Assembly: GCA_947575745.1 (NCBI GenBank)
Contig: CANPOS010000003.1
Location: 18,967 to 82,966, forward strand
DNA from: an uncultured Clostridium sp.
GTDB taxonomy: Bacteria; Bacillota; Clostridia; TANB77; CAG-508
Direction of reading: 5' to 3'
Length of the DNA stretch: 64,000 bases
Both the position numbers and the translations under genes were made by a program. Position 1 is the stretch's first letter, and every line of letters begins with the position of its first letter. This document shows, piece after piece, positions 49,788 through 60,230 of this stretch. The notes beneath the pieces were generated by a model. It was not told where the DNA came from. It searched no databases and worked only from the letters and a program-made list of their open reading frames with translations.

Positions 49788-49918
49788 TTATTCTTACCTC
49801 TTTTTCTATAATTTTTTTTAAAATTATATCATACGATGCTTATAAAATCCAGTATTTTAAATAAATAATTACCATTTTATACATATTTATTATTTTTTTT
49901 GAAATAATACCTAATACT

Positions 49919-51627
49919 ATGAAAATTATAAATAATTTGATTAATTTAATAAAATACAAAGAGGCTCCTGATTATAATTTTATTTTACCTGATGCTGATG
50001 CTGATCAAGATAGTCAGGTAATAAATAATTCTCCTGAACTAGAGCCTTTAGAAAATGTAAGTGAAAATGTTTATCCTTCTATTGATGTTAATTTAGAGTA
50101 TGTTAAAGTAAAATATAATACTTTAATTAATAGTGATATAAAAATCAGAAGCTTTTATATCAATGCTAAAAATAAGCAATACAAAGCATTTTTATTATAT
50201 ATTGATGGTATGATTGATAGTAACTCTATTAACAAGTTTGTTATAGAGCCTCTTATGCTTAAAAATAGTTCTAATACAAGTAATAGCGAGCAAAATATAA
50301 TAAGTACCGCTGTAACTAATAATGCTATTGTAAGGCGTGTCAAAAGATTTAATCTTATTGATTATATATCTGAGTGCCTTGTACCACAAAATGATGTTTC
50401 TACCTCTAATAAATTTAAAGACATTTTTCAGAAAGTAAATGCTGGGATGTCGGCTCTTTTCGTTGATACTATTGATACAGTCTTTACTATTGATGCTAAG
50501 GGATTTGAAAAGCGTAGTGTTTCTCCTCCGCAAAATGAAATTATTATTCGTGGCCCTCAAGAGAGCTTTGTTGAGTCTATAAGGACTAATACAAGTCTTT
50601 TAAGAAGACTTGTTAATAATGAAAATTTAATTATTGAGGATATGAGCGTTGGGACTGTAAGTTCTACAAAAATTCGGTGTATGCTATTTAAAAAATATAG
50701 CTAATGATGATTTAGTTGCAGAAGTTAAATACAGAATAAATAATTTAGGTATTGATTATTTAACTTCTTCTGGACAATTAGAACATTTAATAGAAGATAC
50801 AAATTACAGTCTTCCTCAAATTATAGCTTCTGAAAGGCCTGATAGAGTTTCTTCCTATATAATGGAGGGACGTGTTGCTATTTTAGTTAATGGAACTCCT
50901 TATGCTCTAGTTGCGCCTGGAATCCTTATTGATTACCTTTCTTCTCCAGAAGATAGAAATATAAAATATCAATTTTCAGATTTACTAAAAGGTATTAGGT
51001 TTTTCGCTTTGTTTTTGACTCTACTACTTCCTGGACTTTACGTTGCGACTACTACATTTCATCAAGAGTTAATTCCTACTGAATTTCTTTTTGCAATAAT
51101 TGCATCAAGAAATAATGTACCTTTTCCTGTTATTCTTGAGATTTTGATAATGGAAATTTCTCTTGAGCTTATACGAGAGTCTGGTGTGAGAGTTCCTGGT
51201 CCTTTGGGGCAAACTATAGGTATTGTACGGTGCCTTAATTTTAGGAGATGCGGCAGTTACAGCAAATATTGTTAGCCCTATTCTTGTAATTGTTGTTGCG
51301 ATTACTGGTATTACAGCTTTTGCTGTGCCTGATTATTCTTTAAGTTTTCATGTGCGTTTGATGAGATTTGCATATATTATTCTTGGGTATTTTGCTGGAT
51401 TTTTAGGTATAGCTTTTGTATTTGTACTACATTTAGCAATGCTATCTAGTATAAATTCATTTGGAGTTTCTTATTTAAGCCCATTTACTCCTGCTGCAAA
51501 TTCTGAAGGATATGACTACTTTTTACCTCCTGCTTGGAAAAGAGAAAATAGGAGAACTTTTTTAAATACTAAAAGACAAAAAAGGCAAGATGAGATTAGT
51601 AGAAAATGGAAAAAAGGTGCTAAATAG
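49919..51627 (+). CDS. gerKA: Spore germination receptor subunit GerKA-like (two CGGN sites)
   Basis: 568 residues: soluble N-terminal domain, then four to five membrane helices, ending in a basic tail. RGPQESFVESIRTNTSLLRRL and the Pro-rich RVPGPLGQTIGIVGALILGD are hallmark GerA-family motifs. CGGT at 50675-50677 restores KIGVCYLKNIAN; CGGT at 51228-51230 restores IGIVGALILGDAA. Inner spore membrane nutrient receptor. First of a four-gene operon with nine CGGN sites. Confidence 0.94.
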
Positions 51628-51659
51628 CTATATAATTTTAGGAAAGGAAGATTTTAATT

Positions 51660-52781
51660 ATGAAAGAAAGAAAGCTTGGGACTTTTCAAGCAATTGCAAT
51701 TGCTGTTACTGTTATGATTTCGCATATAATATTAAATTTACCTAATCACCTAATAAATGAAACTGGTCCTGCAACTATTCTAAATCTTATTTATGTGTTT
51801 ATAATTTCTCTTATTGTATTTGGGCTTGGTTTAAAGGTTTTTAAGCTTTTCCCTAATAATGATATTATAGATATATGTGAATATGCTGCTGGAAAAAAAA
51901 TCAAAAATGTATTTAGTGCTCTACTTACTTTATATCTTCTAATACTTTCTGCTTTTGTAATTAGAATTTTCTCGGAAAGTTTAGTGCTTATTTATTTTCC
52001 AAATATAGATTTAGAAATTGTAATATTAATTTTTATAGTTATCACTGCTATGCTTAACTTATTTGGTTTTAAAGTAATTGCAAGAACAACTACTATGATT
52101 CTTCCTATTATATTAATCGCTATGGTAGTTATCTTTGTATCTTCTGCCTCTAAATTTATGCCTGAAAGAGCTTTACCAATACTTGGATATGGAGTTTCTA
52201 AAACTTTTCTTACAGGACTTCGGAAATATTTTTGCATTTAGTAGCACTCTAATATTAGGATTAATAGCTCCTTTAATTGGTAATCGGTGAGAGATTAAAG
52301 AAGGTTCGGAATTATTTCATTAATTGTTTATGCAATTTATTTAATACTTGGAATTATTGCCCTTTTATTTTTAATACCTTCTATTACAGAAATTAATAAT
52401 ACTTTGTCTATATATATTTTAGCCAGAAATGTTAGTTTGGGAGATTTTATACAAAGCATTGATGCAATATTTATACTTATTTGGATAATGTCTATATTTA
52501 GTTACTTAGCTATTATAATGCACTTTATATTAAGTTTCTTCAAGAAGATAACTAATATTAAAAGTGACTCTTCAATGGTTTATTGCTTTTCAGCATTTTT
52601 ATTTATAATTGCTATGCTACCTAAAAATATATCAGATACTACTTTCTTTGAAAATACATTTTATAAATATGTTTCTATCATATTTGTTTTCTTTGTATGT
52701 TCTGTAATTTTACTATTTGCTTATATAAAGAAAAAACGTGAATTAAAGAAAGGAGAAAATAGTCTTGAAAAAACGTCTTAG
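51660..52781 (+). CDS. gerKB: Spore germination receptor subunit GerKB-like (three CGGN sites)
   Basis: 372-residue APC-superfamily transporter-like protein with ten membrane helices (KLGTFQAIAIAVTVMISH at the start), the probable ligand-binding subunit. CGGA 52221-52223, CGGT 52285-52287 and CGGA 52307-52309 restore TGLGNIFAFSSTLILG, LIGNGERLKK and KVGIISLIVYAIY. Between the second and third sites only 18 nt separate two frame changes. Overlaps gerKC by 17 nt. Confidence 0.93.
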
Positions 52782-54000
52782 TATGCTTATCGTGGCATTA
52801 GTCCTTATTTCTTTTACAATAAGTGGCTATTCAACTAAACAAGATATAAATGATATGGCTTATGTAATTGCTATACGGTGTAGATGTGCGGAGAAACTAG
52901 TGATTTAAAGGTAAGCTTTCAGTTTTCTATTCCTTCTAAGAATGGTGCTGGCGAATCTTCTAGTGGCTCTTCTGATTCCTCTGATACTGTTATAGATACA
53001 ATAGAAGCACCTTCAATTGAAGCTGCAATAAATCTAGCTAATGGCTTTATTAGTAAGAAATTGAATCTTTCCCATTGTAAGGTTTTAGTAATTTCTGAAG
53101 AAGTTGCTACCTTAGGAATTTCAGATATTATTTATACTTTAATAAACAATGTAGAAGTTAGACCTGATTGTAATGTAATAGTTTCTCGTTCTGAAGCCTA
53201 TGCATTTTTATCAGAATCTCAATCCAAACTTGAAAGTATAACTGCTAAATATTATGAAATAATTGCAGCTTCTAGTAAAAATACTGGCTATACAGCTAAT
53301 CTTACTATTTCTGATATTTTCAATAGAATTTCAGATACTTATGGAGAACCTTGTGCAATTCTTGGATCTGTCACTTCTTCTAATAGCTCTTCAGCATCTC
53401 TTTCGATTGATTCTGATACTATTGCAGGAGAAACAACATCCAATTCGGATGATAATTCACGTTCTTCTACAAATATAGATGTTGTAGGTTTAGCTGTTTT
53501 CAAAGGTGATGCATTGGTTCGGAGAACTTACTGCCATAGAAACTATTTGTCATTTAATTGTGACTAATCAATTAGAAGAATGTATATTTTCTATCCCTAG
53601 TCCTTTTAATGAAGATTTTTCTATTGATTTATTTATAACTCCAGATAAAAGCACAAAGAATACTGTAAAAATTGTAAATGGTTCTCCATATATTTCAACT
53701 GATGTCAAATTAAATGCTAGAATAATGTCTGTTACTAAAAATTCTAATTATTTTGAGGGAAATAATTTAGAAACAATAGAAGAATATGCTGTTTCTTATG
53801 TGAAATCTGAGTTAGAAAACTATCTATATAAAACTTCTAAAAACTATAAATCTGATATTGCATTATTTGGCAGATATGCTGTTGGGAATTTTAAAACATG
53901 GGATGAGTGGATGGAATATGATTGGCTTGATAATTATTCAAATTCATTTTTTAATATAAAGGTTGATGTAGATGTTATTTCAAGTTATTTAATATCTTAA
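52765..54000 (+). CDS. gerKC: Spore germination receptor subunit GerKC-like (three CGGN sites)
   Basis: 410 residues. TTG start after AAAGGAG, inside the gerKB end. Signal-like helix (MLIVALVLISFTISG), then INDMAYVIAIGVDVGETSDL, built from CGGT 52876-52878 and CGGA 52889-52891, and LVGELTAIETICHLI from CGGA 53520-53522. GerC proteins are lipoproteins, but the lipobox Cys expected after SG is Tyr here (SGYSTKQD). A long Ser/Asp-rich stretch precedes domain 3. Confidence 0.92.
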
Positions 54001-54010
54001 GGAGGCTAAT

Positions 54011-54176
54011 ATGGTTATTGTGGTTTCGATTTTAAGTATTTTTGCATTTGCTAAAACTATTCGGATATGCAATTTATGAATATAAAGATAATGGAAATAA
54101 ATTAAATGCAATCATTTGTACTGTCCTTGCTTTTATCGCTTTAATTGGTTCTATTGTAATGGCTATAATTAGATAG
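54011..54176 (+). CDS. Small Ger-linked membrane protein (one CGGN site)
   Basis: 54 residues: helix 1 IVVSILSIFAFAKTIGYAIY and helix 2 AIICTVLAFIALIGSIVMAI around a charged loop. CGGA at 54062-54064 joins them; triplet reading stops after 22 codons. GGAGG precedes the ATG, 10 nt after gerKC. Small proteins of this kind (GerKD-like) accompany some ger operons; this name is an inference from position. Confidence 0.75.
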
Positions 54177-54186
54177 AGTTCTTTCA

Positions 54187-54316
54187 AAAGGAATAGCATA
54201 TATATAATTTTTCTTGCGTCCCATTCTTAAGAAAATGTAATTCGCTCACGCTCATAACATTTTCTAAAGTGGTCACCCCAACGTCTATCGAAAAATTATA
54301 TATATGCTATTCCTTT
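54187..54316. repeat. Hairpin element A, copy 2
   Basis: Perfect arms AAAGGAATAGCATATATATA and TATATATATGCTATTCCTTT enclose the conserved core (GCGTCCCATTCTTAAGAAAA, CATTTTCTAAAGTGGTCACC, AACGTCTATCGAAAA). It lies between convergent genes. Confidence 0.7.
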
Positions 54317-54339
54317 ATTAACTTTGATATTTAATTTTG

Positions 54340-54448
54340 AAAAGAATGAGTATATTGCAAGGCAGACAAGATAGAAAACAATGAAGCGTACGAGTGTACG
54401 TTGATTTGTTTTCTATCGCAGTCTAACGCTGCAAGATGCTGATTCTTT
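54340..54448. repeat. Hairpin element B, copy 2
   Basis: Core GAAGCGTACGAGTGTACGTT with inner arms GATAGAAAACA/TGTTTTCTATC and outer flanks AGTATATTGCAAGGC and CTGCAAGATGCTGATTCT. Directly next to copy 2 of element A. Confidence 0.65.
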
Positions 54449-54455
54449 GCAAAAT

Positions 54456-56837
54456 TTACTCTTTTTTTGTATCTCTGTGCATATCAAACACAATTGCATC
54501 TTCATTGTTAAATAAGAATTTTTCATCTAATTCATCTGTTTGTATTGGATTTACTTCCTCATCGTCAGTATATGAGTCAAAGTCTACTCTTCTTGGATCG
54601 AATCCTGATCTTTTCTTTGATGTTTCCATTGCACTTTCATTTAAAATTCCACTTTGGAATTTTGCAAAATCAAATTTCTTTGATTTATGTGGTTCTTTAT
54701 ATTTCGAAGGCATAAAGTCAAGTTTTGCAAGTCCCGTAAATCCTTTTCCCTTATCATCTTTATATTTAAATGCACACCATTTAAATGTAAGTTGATTTTG
54801 AAGTTTTGCAGGCTCAAACCAATTTTTATATGCGTATTTAACTCCTTTGTAGTTTCCATAAGATATATCTTTGGCACTTGAATTTCCTCCAAGGAACTGA
54901 TTTCCTTTTCCCTCTGCTTTTATGTCCATATCTTGAGAATATACCCACATTCTTCTAGCTCCAAATTCATCAACCCAGAATTGTAATTCTTCTGGTGCAA
55001 TATTTCCTACTACTATTTTAGCTGTACAATTTGCAATTATAGTTCTTTGTGAAGTATCTGTTGCATTTAATTGTGCTAAGTTTTGTGCTGTTATATGTGT
55101 TCCAACTTTATATTTTCTATATAAAGTTACTAGTCCAAGTGTGTCTTCACATAAGAAGTCTGGGAATTCGTCTATATATAACATGTGTGGAATTCTAGAG
55201 TTTTCATTTCCTGGTCTTTTTAATACTGAACGTTGCATTGAAAGTAAGAAAAATAGTCCAAATGCTTTTTGCAATACTGGTCCTAAATCTCCTCTTCTTG
55301 TACATACTATTGTAATTTCTCCTTCTGCTAATGCTTTATCAAAGTTTATATTATTTGTTCTATTGCAAAGTATATTTTTAACTCCTTGTATTCTAAGTAG
55401 TGCATCTAACTGTGTAATTGCTGTATGTACAAATTTTTCTGTATCTTTTCTCATTACTCCATCTGCATAGAAATGTTTTCTAAAATATCCAAGTTGTAAT
55501 TTTAATTTTCTTGTTAGTTCTTCATCTTCCTCAACTTTCTTACACATTTCTGCAACTAAATCAAAGTCATTTAACATATCTAACATATCTTCAAGATTTG
55601 GAAGATCACCATTATTTAATCTTGGATACATTTCAACAAGTAATATTGTTAAATTTTCTACTGCTTGTGCCGCTGAATTCTGGAAATATACTTCATCTTC
55701 TGCTGGTCTTGTAGATTTATATGTTACAGAAAGAATTGAAGATATTACTGACGCTATCTCACTTGGTTCTCCATATGAGAATGGATTTATTCCAATAGAA
55801 TTCATGTTATTTGGATCTACAATATTTAACTTTAAGTTAAAATTTTTCACAACATCTATCATTCTAGTTGTTGATTCATAATCTGGTGAAAGCATTGTTA
55901 TTCCTAAATCTTTATATATTATTTTTGGTCCTTCACAATATATTATTTTGTTAAGATATGCCTTATATAATTTTTCTTTTCCTTCTATTGGTTCTAGCAT
56001 ATCTAAGCTAAAATTTTCGTTTAAGTAGTCATTTGTATATGGGCAAGTTAAATTTGCAAGTCCAGTTTTTAGTGCTGTAAATCCCATTTCCTTTGCTGCT
56101 TCTTTAAAGAAATATTTTTTCTCTATATCACGTCCCATAATAGGCTCTAATACTAAAGCTGTTTTTCCCATTCCAGAAGAACCAGCAATTAACATTGGTT
56201 CTGCTCTTCTATTATCATATAATTTAACTGTTTTTCCTGTTTCTTTGTCTATTGATATGACATTTTCAAAACTGTAAGCTCCTGATTTAGCTGTTTTCTT
56301 TGATAAATCAATCCCTTTATAATCCCAAATAGATTCTTGAATTAATCTTGTATCTGCAACTCCACAGTAACACCACCAAAATACTGAGTAAAAAGTTACG
56401 AGTGGAATATATATTGATATTGCTTGGAAGGCTGGTTTTATAACACTTGTAAATTTTGTTACTACTTCTAAATAATTTGGCATTGAGAATAAAAATAGCC
56501 ATAATCCAGCATTTATCCATTGTGATACCATTGAAATTCCAATTATGTAAAGTGCTATTGCATAAGCATATATTATTGCTAATTTAATCTTTCCCGAATC
56601 TGCATATTTTGAACAGCCTGAAAACAAGAATGCACAGACTGGACATGCAAGTGCAAAAGTATATGCAATTGGTCCCCAATATGAAACAGAAACACCTGTA
56701 AATATCATGAATAACATTTCTACTACTCTATCAACTGCTATATAAGCTGTAAGTAGTGTAAATATATAGGTAAAAAACGTGTTCCTATCTGTTTTTAGTA
56801 TCTTTAGTAATTTATCGATATATTTCAAAAGACTCAC
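54456..56837 (-). CDS. VirD4/TraG-like membrane ATPase
   Basis: 793 residues: four to five N-terminal membrane helices, Walker A LIAGSSGMGKTALVLE near residue 220, Walker B HMLYIDEFPDFL near 555, TAQNLAQLNATD and a C-terminal tail. Domain order matches type IV coupling proteins or related FtsK/HerA-type pumps. No relaxase or other conjugation genes are nearby, so a chromosomal role is possible. The start is GTG at 56837 or TTG four codons later. No CGGN in 793 codons. Confidence 0.75.
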   Translation of the reverse strand: MSLLKYIDKLLKILKTDRNTFFTYIFTLLTAYIAVDRVVEMLFMIFTGVSVSYWGPIAYTFALACPVCAFLFSGCSKYADSGKIKLAIIYAYAIALYIIGISMVSQWINAGLWLFLFSMPNYLEVVTKFTSVIKPAFQAISIYIPLVTFYSVFWWCYCGVADTRLIQESIWDYKGIDLSKKTAKSGAYSFENVISIDKETGKTVKLYDNRRAEPMLIAGSSGMGKTALVLEPIMGRDIEKKYFFKEAAKEMGFTALKTGLANLTCPYTNDYLNENFSLDMLEPIEGKEKLYKAYLNKIIYCEGPKIIYKDLGITMLSPDYESTTRMIDVVKNFNLKLNIVDPNNMNSIGINPFSYGEPSEIASVISSILSVTYKSTRPAEDEVYFQNSAAQAVENLTILLVEMYPRLNNGDLPNLEDMLDMLNDFDLVAEMCKKVEEDEELTRKLKLQLGYFRKHFYADGVMRKDTEKFVHTAITQLDALLRIQGVKNILCNRTNNINFDKALAEGEITIVCTRRGDLGPVLQKAFGLFFLLSMQRSVLKRPGNENSRIPHMLYIDEFPDFLCEDTLGLVTLYRKYKVGTHITAQNLAQLNATDTSQRTIIANCTAKIVVGNIAPEELQFWVDEFGARRMWVYSQDMDIKAEGKGNQFLGGNSSAKDISYGNYKGVKYAYKNWFEPAKLQNQLTFKWCAFKYKDDKGKGFTGLAKLDFMPSKYKEPHKSKKFDFAKFQSGILNESAMETSKKRSGFDPRRVDFDSYTDDEEVNPIQTDELDEKFLFNNEDAIVFDMHRDTKKE

Positions 56838-56944
56838 CGACCTTTTATTTTTAATTACATTTTATTACATAATTATACATATATATTATGCCATAAATTA
56901 AGCAAAAAAGCAAGCCTTTACTTAATTTTTGCTTAATTTTAATG

Positions 56945-57065
56945 CAAAAGGATTAATAATATTTTTTCTTGTGTCCCCATTTAAGAAAATGTACTTCACT
57001 TTGTTCATACATTTTCTAAAAAGATCCCCCAACATCTACTGAAAAAATGATTATTAATCCTTTTG
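56945..57065. repeat. Hairpin element A, copy 3
   Basis: Arms CAAAAGGATTAATAATATTT and AAATGATTATTAATCCTTTTG around the core TGTCCCCATTTAAGAAAATG, CATTTTCTAAAAAGATCCCC, AACATCTACTGAAAA. Between two genes read in the same direction. Confidence 0.65.
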
Positions 57066-57089
57066 TGTCAAATTTAGAATAATCCACTT

Positions 57090-58028
57090 CTAATCCAATA
57101 ATTTTAATTCGACTTCTTCTACTTTGTATTTTTTTGTTTCCTCATCTAGTTTAAATTCTATTAAAGTTTTTGTTAAATTATCCTTTATTTGTCTTAAATC
57201 TGTTGTAAAGTATAGTTTTATTTTCGTCATTTCTATTCTGTTTAGTGTAATCTCCTTAAAGCATTCTGCTGCATGTCTTTCATCTTCACATACAATTATT
57301 AATTGTGGAATTGTACTAAATCCACAGTCCATTGTTACAAAGTTATCATAAAAGTCCTGATACATCTTCATTTTATCTATAAATTTTCTTTGCCATTCAT
57401 CTTCTCTTCTTACTACTTCAAATAAAAATGTAATTGATTTAGAATTCTTTGTAAGTGTTACAGAGCCTCCTGTTGACTTGAAAACTTTCCCAAGTGTTTT
57501 TGCTTGTAAAGTTGGCTTAACTACATATTTATCAAAAGCTTTAACTTTTTTTAAATATGCAATTATTACTTGGTTTCCTGCAAGTCTTTTCTTTATCATA
57601 GCAACTGGCTTAGTATTGTCTGACTGTTGCCATTTACACTCTATTCCTCTTGAATTTAAAAGATATTTTCCCATTTTTTCTAAGCAATAAATTCTATATA
57701 TACCTTTTCCGTCTTCTGATGTAAAATAGTATCTTGTTAATATCTTTGATTTTACAAGTTGTTCTAATTTGTTATTTAATTTATCTTGTGATTTATATTC
57801 AATTCCTTTATGTTCTAACATCTGACATAACTGTCTTGAGGTTATAAATTCAAATTCGTTTACTAAGTCAAGTATTGCAAAGTGTAAATCATTGATATGT
57901 CCTAAATTAATTTTATGTACTATTTGGTTCATTGAAACATATCCATCTTTTCCATCAAATGTTTTTATTTCTCCTTTTCTTAAAGCAAATGGTGATTTCT
58001 CAGCTTCAATTTCTTTATCTTCTATCAT
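57090..58028 (-). CDS. Replication-relaxation-like winged-helix protein
   Basis: 312 residues from MIEDKEIEAEKS, with AAAGGAGG upstream. Winged-helix part FEFITSRQLCQMLEHKGI...LVKSKILTRYYF, then a nuclease-like fold (FLFEVVRREDEWQRKFIDKM). The pattern resembles the replication-relaxation family of Firmicute elements. Next to the VirD4-like gene, the pair looks derived from a mobile element. Confidence 0.6.
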   Translation of the reverse strand: MIEDKEIEAEKSPFALRKGEIKTFDGKDGYVSMNQIVHKINLGHINDLHFAILDLVNEFEFITSRQLCQMLEHKGIEYKSQDKLNNKLEQLVKSKILTRYYFTSEDGKGIYRIYCLEKMGKYLLNSRGIECKWQQSDNTKPVAMIKKRLAGNQVIIAYLKKVKAFDKYVVKPTLQAKTLGKVFKSTGGSVTLTKNSKSITFLFEVVRREDEWQRKFIDKMKMYQDFYDNFVTMDCGFSTIPQLIIVCEDERHAAECFKEITLNRIEMTKIKLYFTTDLRQIKDNLTKTLIEFKLDEETKKYKVEEVELKLLD

Positions 58029-58041
58029 GGCTTTTCCTCCT

Positions 58042-58534
58042 TTATTCTTCATATATCAAGAGTTTTACTTTTTTCTTTTCTGGTATAATTTTTTTAATAT
58101 ATACATTTACATCTTGTCCATATTCTATATTATCTTTATATTCTGCAAGTCCTACTAAATTCGGTGTTAATTCTATAAATATTCCATTTTTTGCTTTTTC
58201 AGTTTCTCTTGCAATTCCTTTAACTACTGTTCCTTGTTTGAATTCTTTTATATTGTCTTCCCAAGTTCCTAGTAATTCTTTGTATGTAAAAGATACTCTA
58301 TTATTTTCTTTATCTATATCCTTTACCATAACTTTTATATCTTGTCCCATTTCAAATCTATCAAATGGCGACTTTATCCTAGATACTGATATGTCTTCAA
58401 TATATAAAAGTCCACTTATACCGATTTTCTAATTCTATGAAAGCACCATAAGGTTTTATTTGTTTTACCTTTCCTTCTACTATCATTCCCTTTTCTAGGT
58501 TACTTTCAGATATATTAAACTTTTGATACTTCAT
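58042..58534 (-). CDS. S1 RNA-binding domain protein (one CGGN site)
   Basis: 163 residues with two S1/OB units: GMIVEGKVKQIKPYGAFIEL then ENGISGLLYIEDISVS, and a second around GTVVKGIARETEKAKNGIFI. CGGT at 58421-58423 supplies the glycine of the first S1 loop. RNA-binding, perhaps translation-related. TAA directly followed by the ribosome binding site of the next gene. Confidence 0.88.
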
Positions 58535-58582
58535 ATATATCTCCTTTATCTTTTGTACAAATATATTATACTACATTTATTA

Positions 58583-59304
58583 TTAGTTTTGCAAATTTTT
58601 TATCTCTTCTTCTTTTAAATATCTCCATTCTCCTATTTTTAGTGATTTTACTGAAAGGTTACCAATTTTAGTCCTATGCAAAGCTTTTACCTTTGCACCA
58701 ACCCCTTCACACATTTTTCTTACTTCTCTATTTTTTCCTTCATGTATTGTAATTTCAAGTCTTGAGATATTTTTGTCTTTATCTATTTTTAGGATTTTTA
58801 CTTGCGCTGGTCTACTTACATAGTCTTCAATTTCTACTCCATTTTTTAGTTTTTCTATTTGTTCTTCTTGTATTTCTCCGTCCTAAAGTTACTGTATAAG
58901 TTTTTGTTATTTCGTGCTTTGGGTGTGTTACTTTATATACAAAATCTCCGATCATCTGTTAAAATTAATGCTCCTGATGTATACATATCAAGTCTTCCAA
59001 CTGGCACTATTCTTTTGCTTATTTTTACTAAGTCTAAAACTGTATCTCTTCCAAATTGATCTTTTGCTGTTGTTACATAGCCTATTGGTTTGTTCAGTAA
59101 AATATATATATGTGTTTCGTCTACTTTTCTTATTTGCTTTTCTTTAAACATTACTGTGTCTTTTTCAGGATTTATTTTTGTTCCTAGTTCTGTTACTATA
59201 TTTCCATTTACTTTAATAATTCCTTCTTGTATATATTCCTCACATTTTCTTCTTGAAGCTACTCCACAGTTTGCCAAATATTTTTGTAGCCTTACTTCTT
59301 CCAT
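58583..59304 (-). CDS. rluB: RluB-type 23S rRNA pseudouridine synthase (two CGGN sites)
   Basis: 239 residues: S4 domain (VRLQKYLANCGVASRRKCEEYI), catalytic GRLDMYTSGALILTDDGDF (Asp) and IHEGKNREVRKMCEGVG. CGGA at 58948-58950 and 58878-58880 restore TDDGDFVYKVTHPKHE and TLGGEIQEEQIEKL. Modifies 23S rRNA in the nucleus of helix 89 region in known members. Three nt after rluD. Confidence 0.93.
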
Positions 59305-59307
59305 ATA

Positions 59308-60230
59308 TTATTCTATCTCCTCTAATTTATCTATTATTTCTTCGAAATATTTAGGCAATGGTGCTTCTATTTTCATTTTTTCTTTTGTAGTTGGGTGCAT
59401 AAATTCTATCCTTTTTGCATGTAGCATTTGTCCTTCTACATTAAATGGATTTTTACCATTTGAATATAACATATCTCCTACTACTGGATAACCAATTTCT
59501 GCCATATGTACTCTTATCTGATGCGTCCTTCCTGTATCTATTTTTACTTCAAGCAAAGTAAATCCATCATATCTTTTTAAAACTTTAAAATGTGTTATTG
59601 CTTCTTTTCCGTTTTTTGGTAACTGCCATCTTTTTTCTATCTTTTTCTGATCTTCCAATTGGCATATCTATTGTTGCTTCATTTTCTTTGACATTTCCTC
59701 TAACTAGTGCTATATATGTTTTTTTTACTTCTCTTTTTCTTATTTGCTCGCTTATGTCTATATGTGCCTTGTCATTTTTTGCAATTATTATAACTCCACT
59801 TGTATCTTTGTCTAATCTATGCACTATTCCGTGGTCTTATTTCTCCTCCTATACCAGATAAGCTATCTTTACATATATTCATTACTGCATTTACTAAAGT
59901 TCCGTCTGGATTGCCATTTGCTGGGTGTACTACCATGCCTTTTTGTTTATTTATGGCTATTATATCACAGTCTTCATAAAGTATTTCTAGTGGTATATCT
60001 TCTGCTTTAAGTTCTATTTTTTTTGCTTCTGGCTTTTCTATACAAATCTTGTCTCCTATATTTACTTTATATGATGCTTTTTCTTTCTTTCCATTTACAA
60101 GTATCTCTTCTTCTTCGATTAATCTTTGTACAGCAACTCTAGATATTTCCTTATCTAGAGCTACTATACATTTATCTAATCTTACATTTGCTAAGTTTTC
60201 GTCTATAATATATTCTTTTTTATTCTTCAT
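59308..60230 (-). CDS. rluD: RluD-type pseudouridine synthase (two CGGN sites)
   Basis: 306 residues: S4 domain ([20 protein letters not shown]), active site [46 protein letters not shown] at 59829-59831 supplies the glycine just before the catalytic HRLDKDTSG, and CGGA at 59609-59611 restores [12 protein letters not shown]. Without them the catalytic Asp would not be made. Overlaps the membrane protein gene by 11 nt. Confidence 0.94.

Noticed and set aside
54456..56837. An active conjugative element around the VirD4-like gene
   Set aside because: No relaxase, type IV pilus genes, integrase or att repeats were found within this part of the window.
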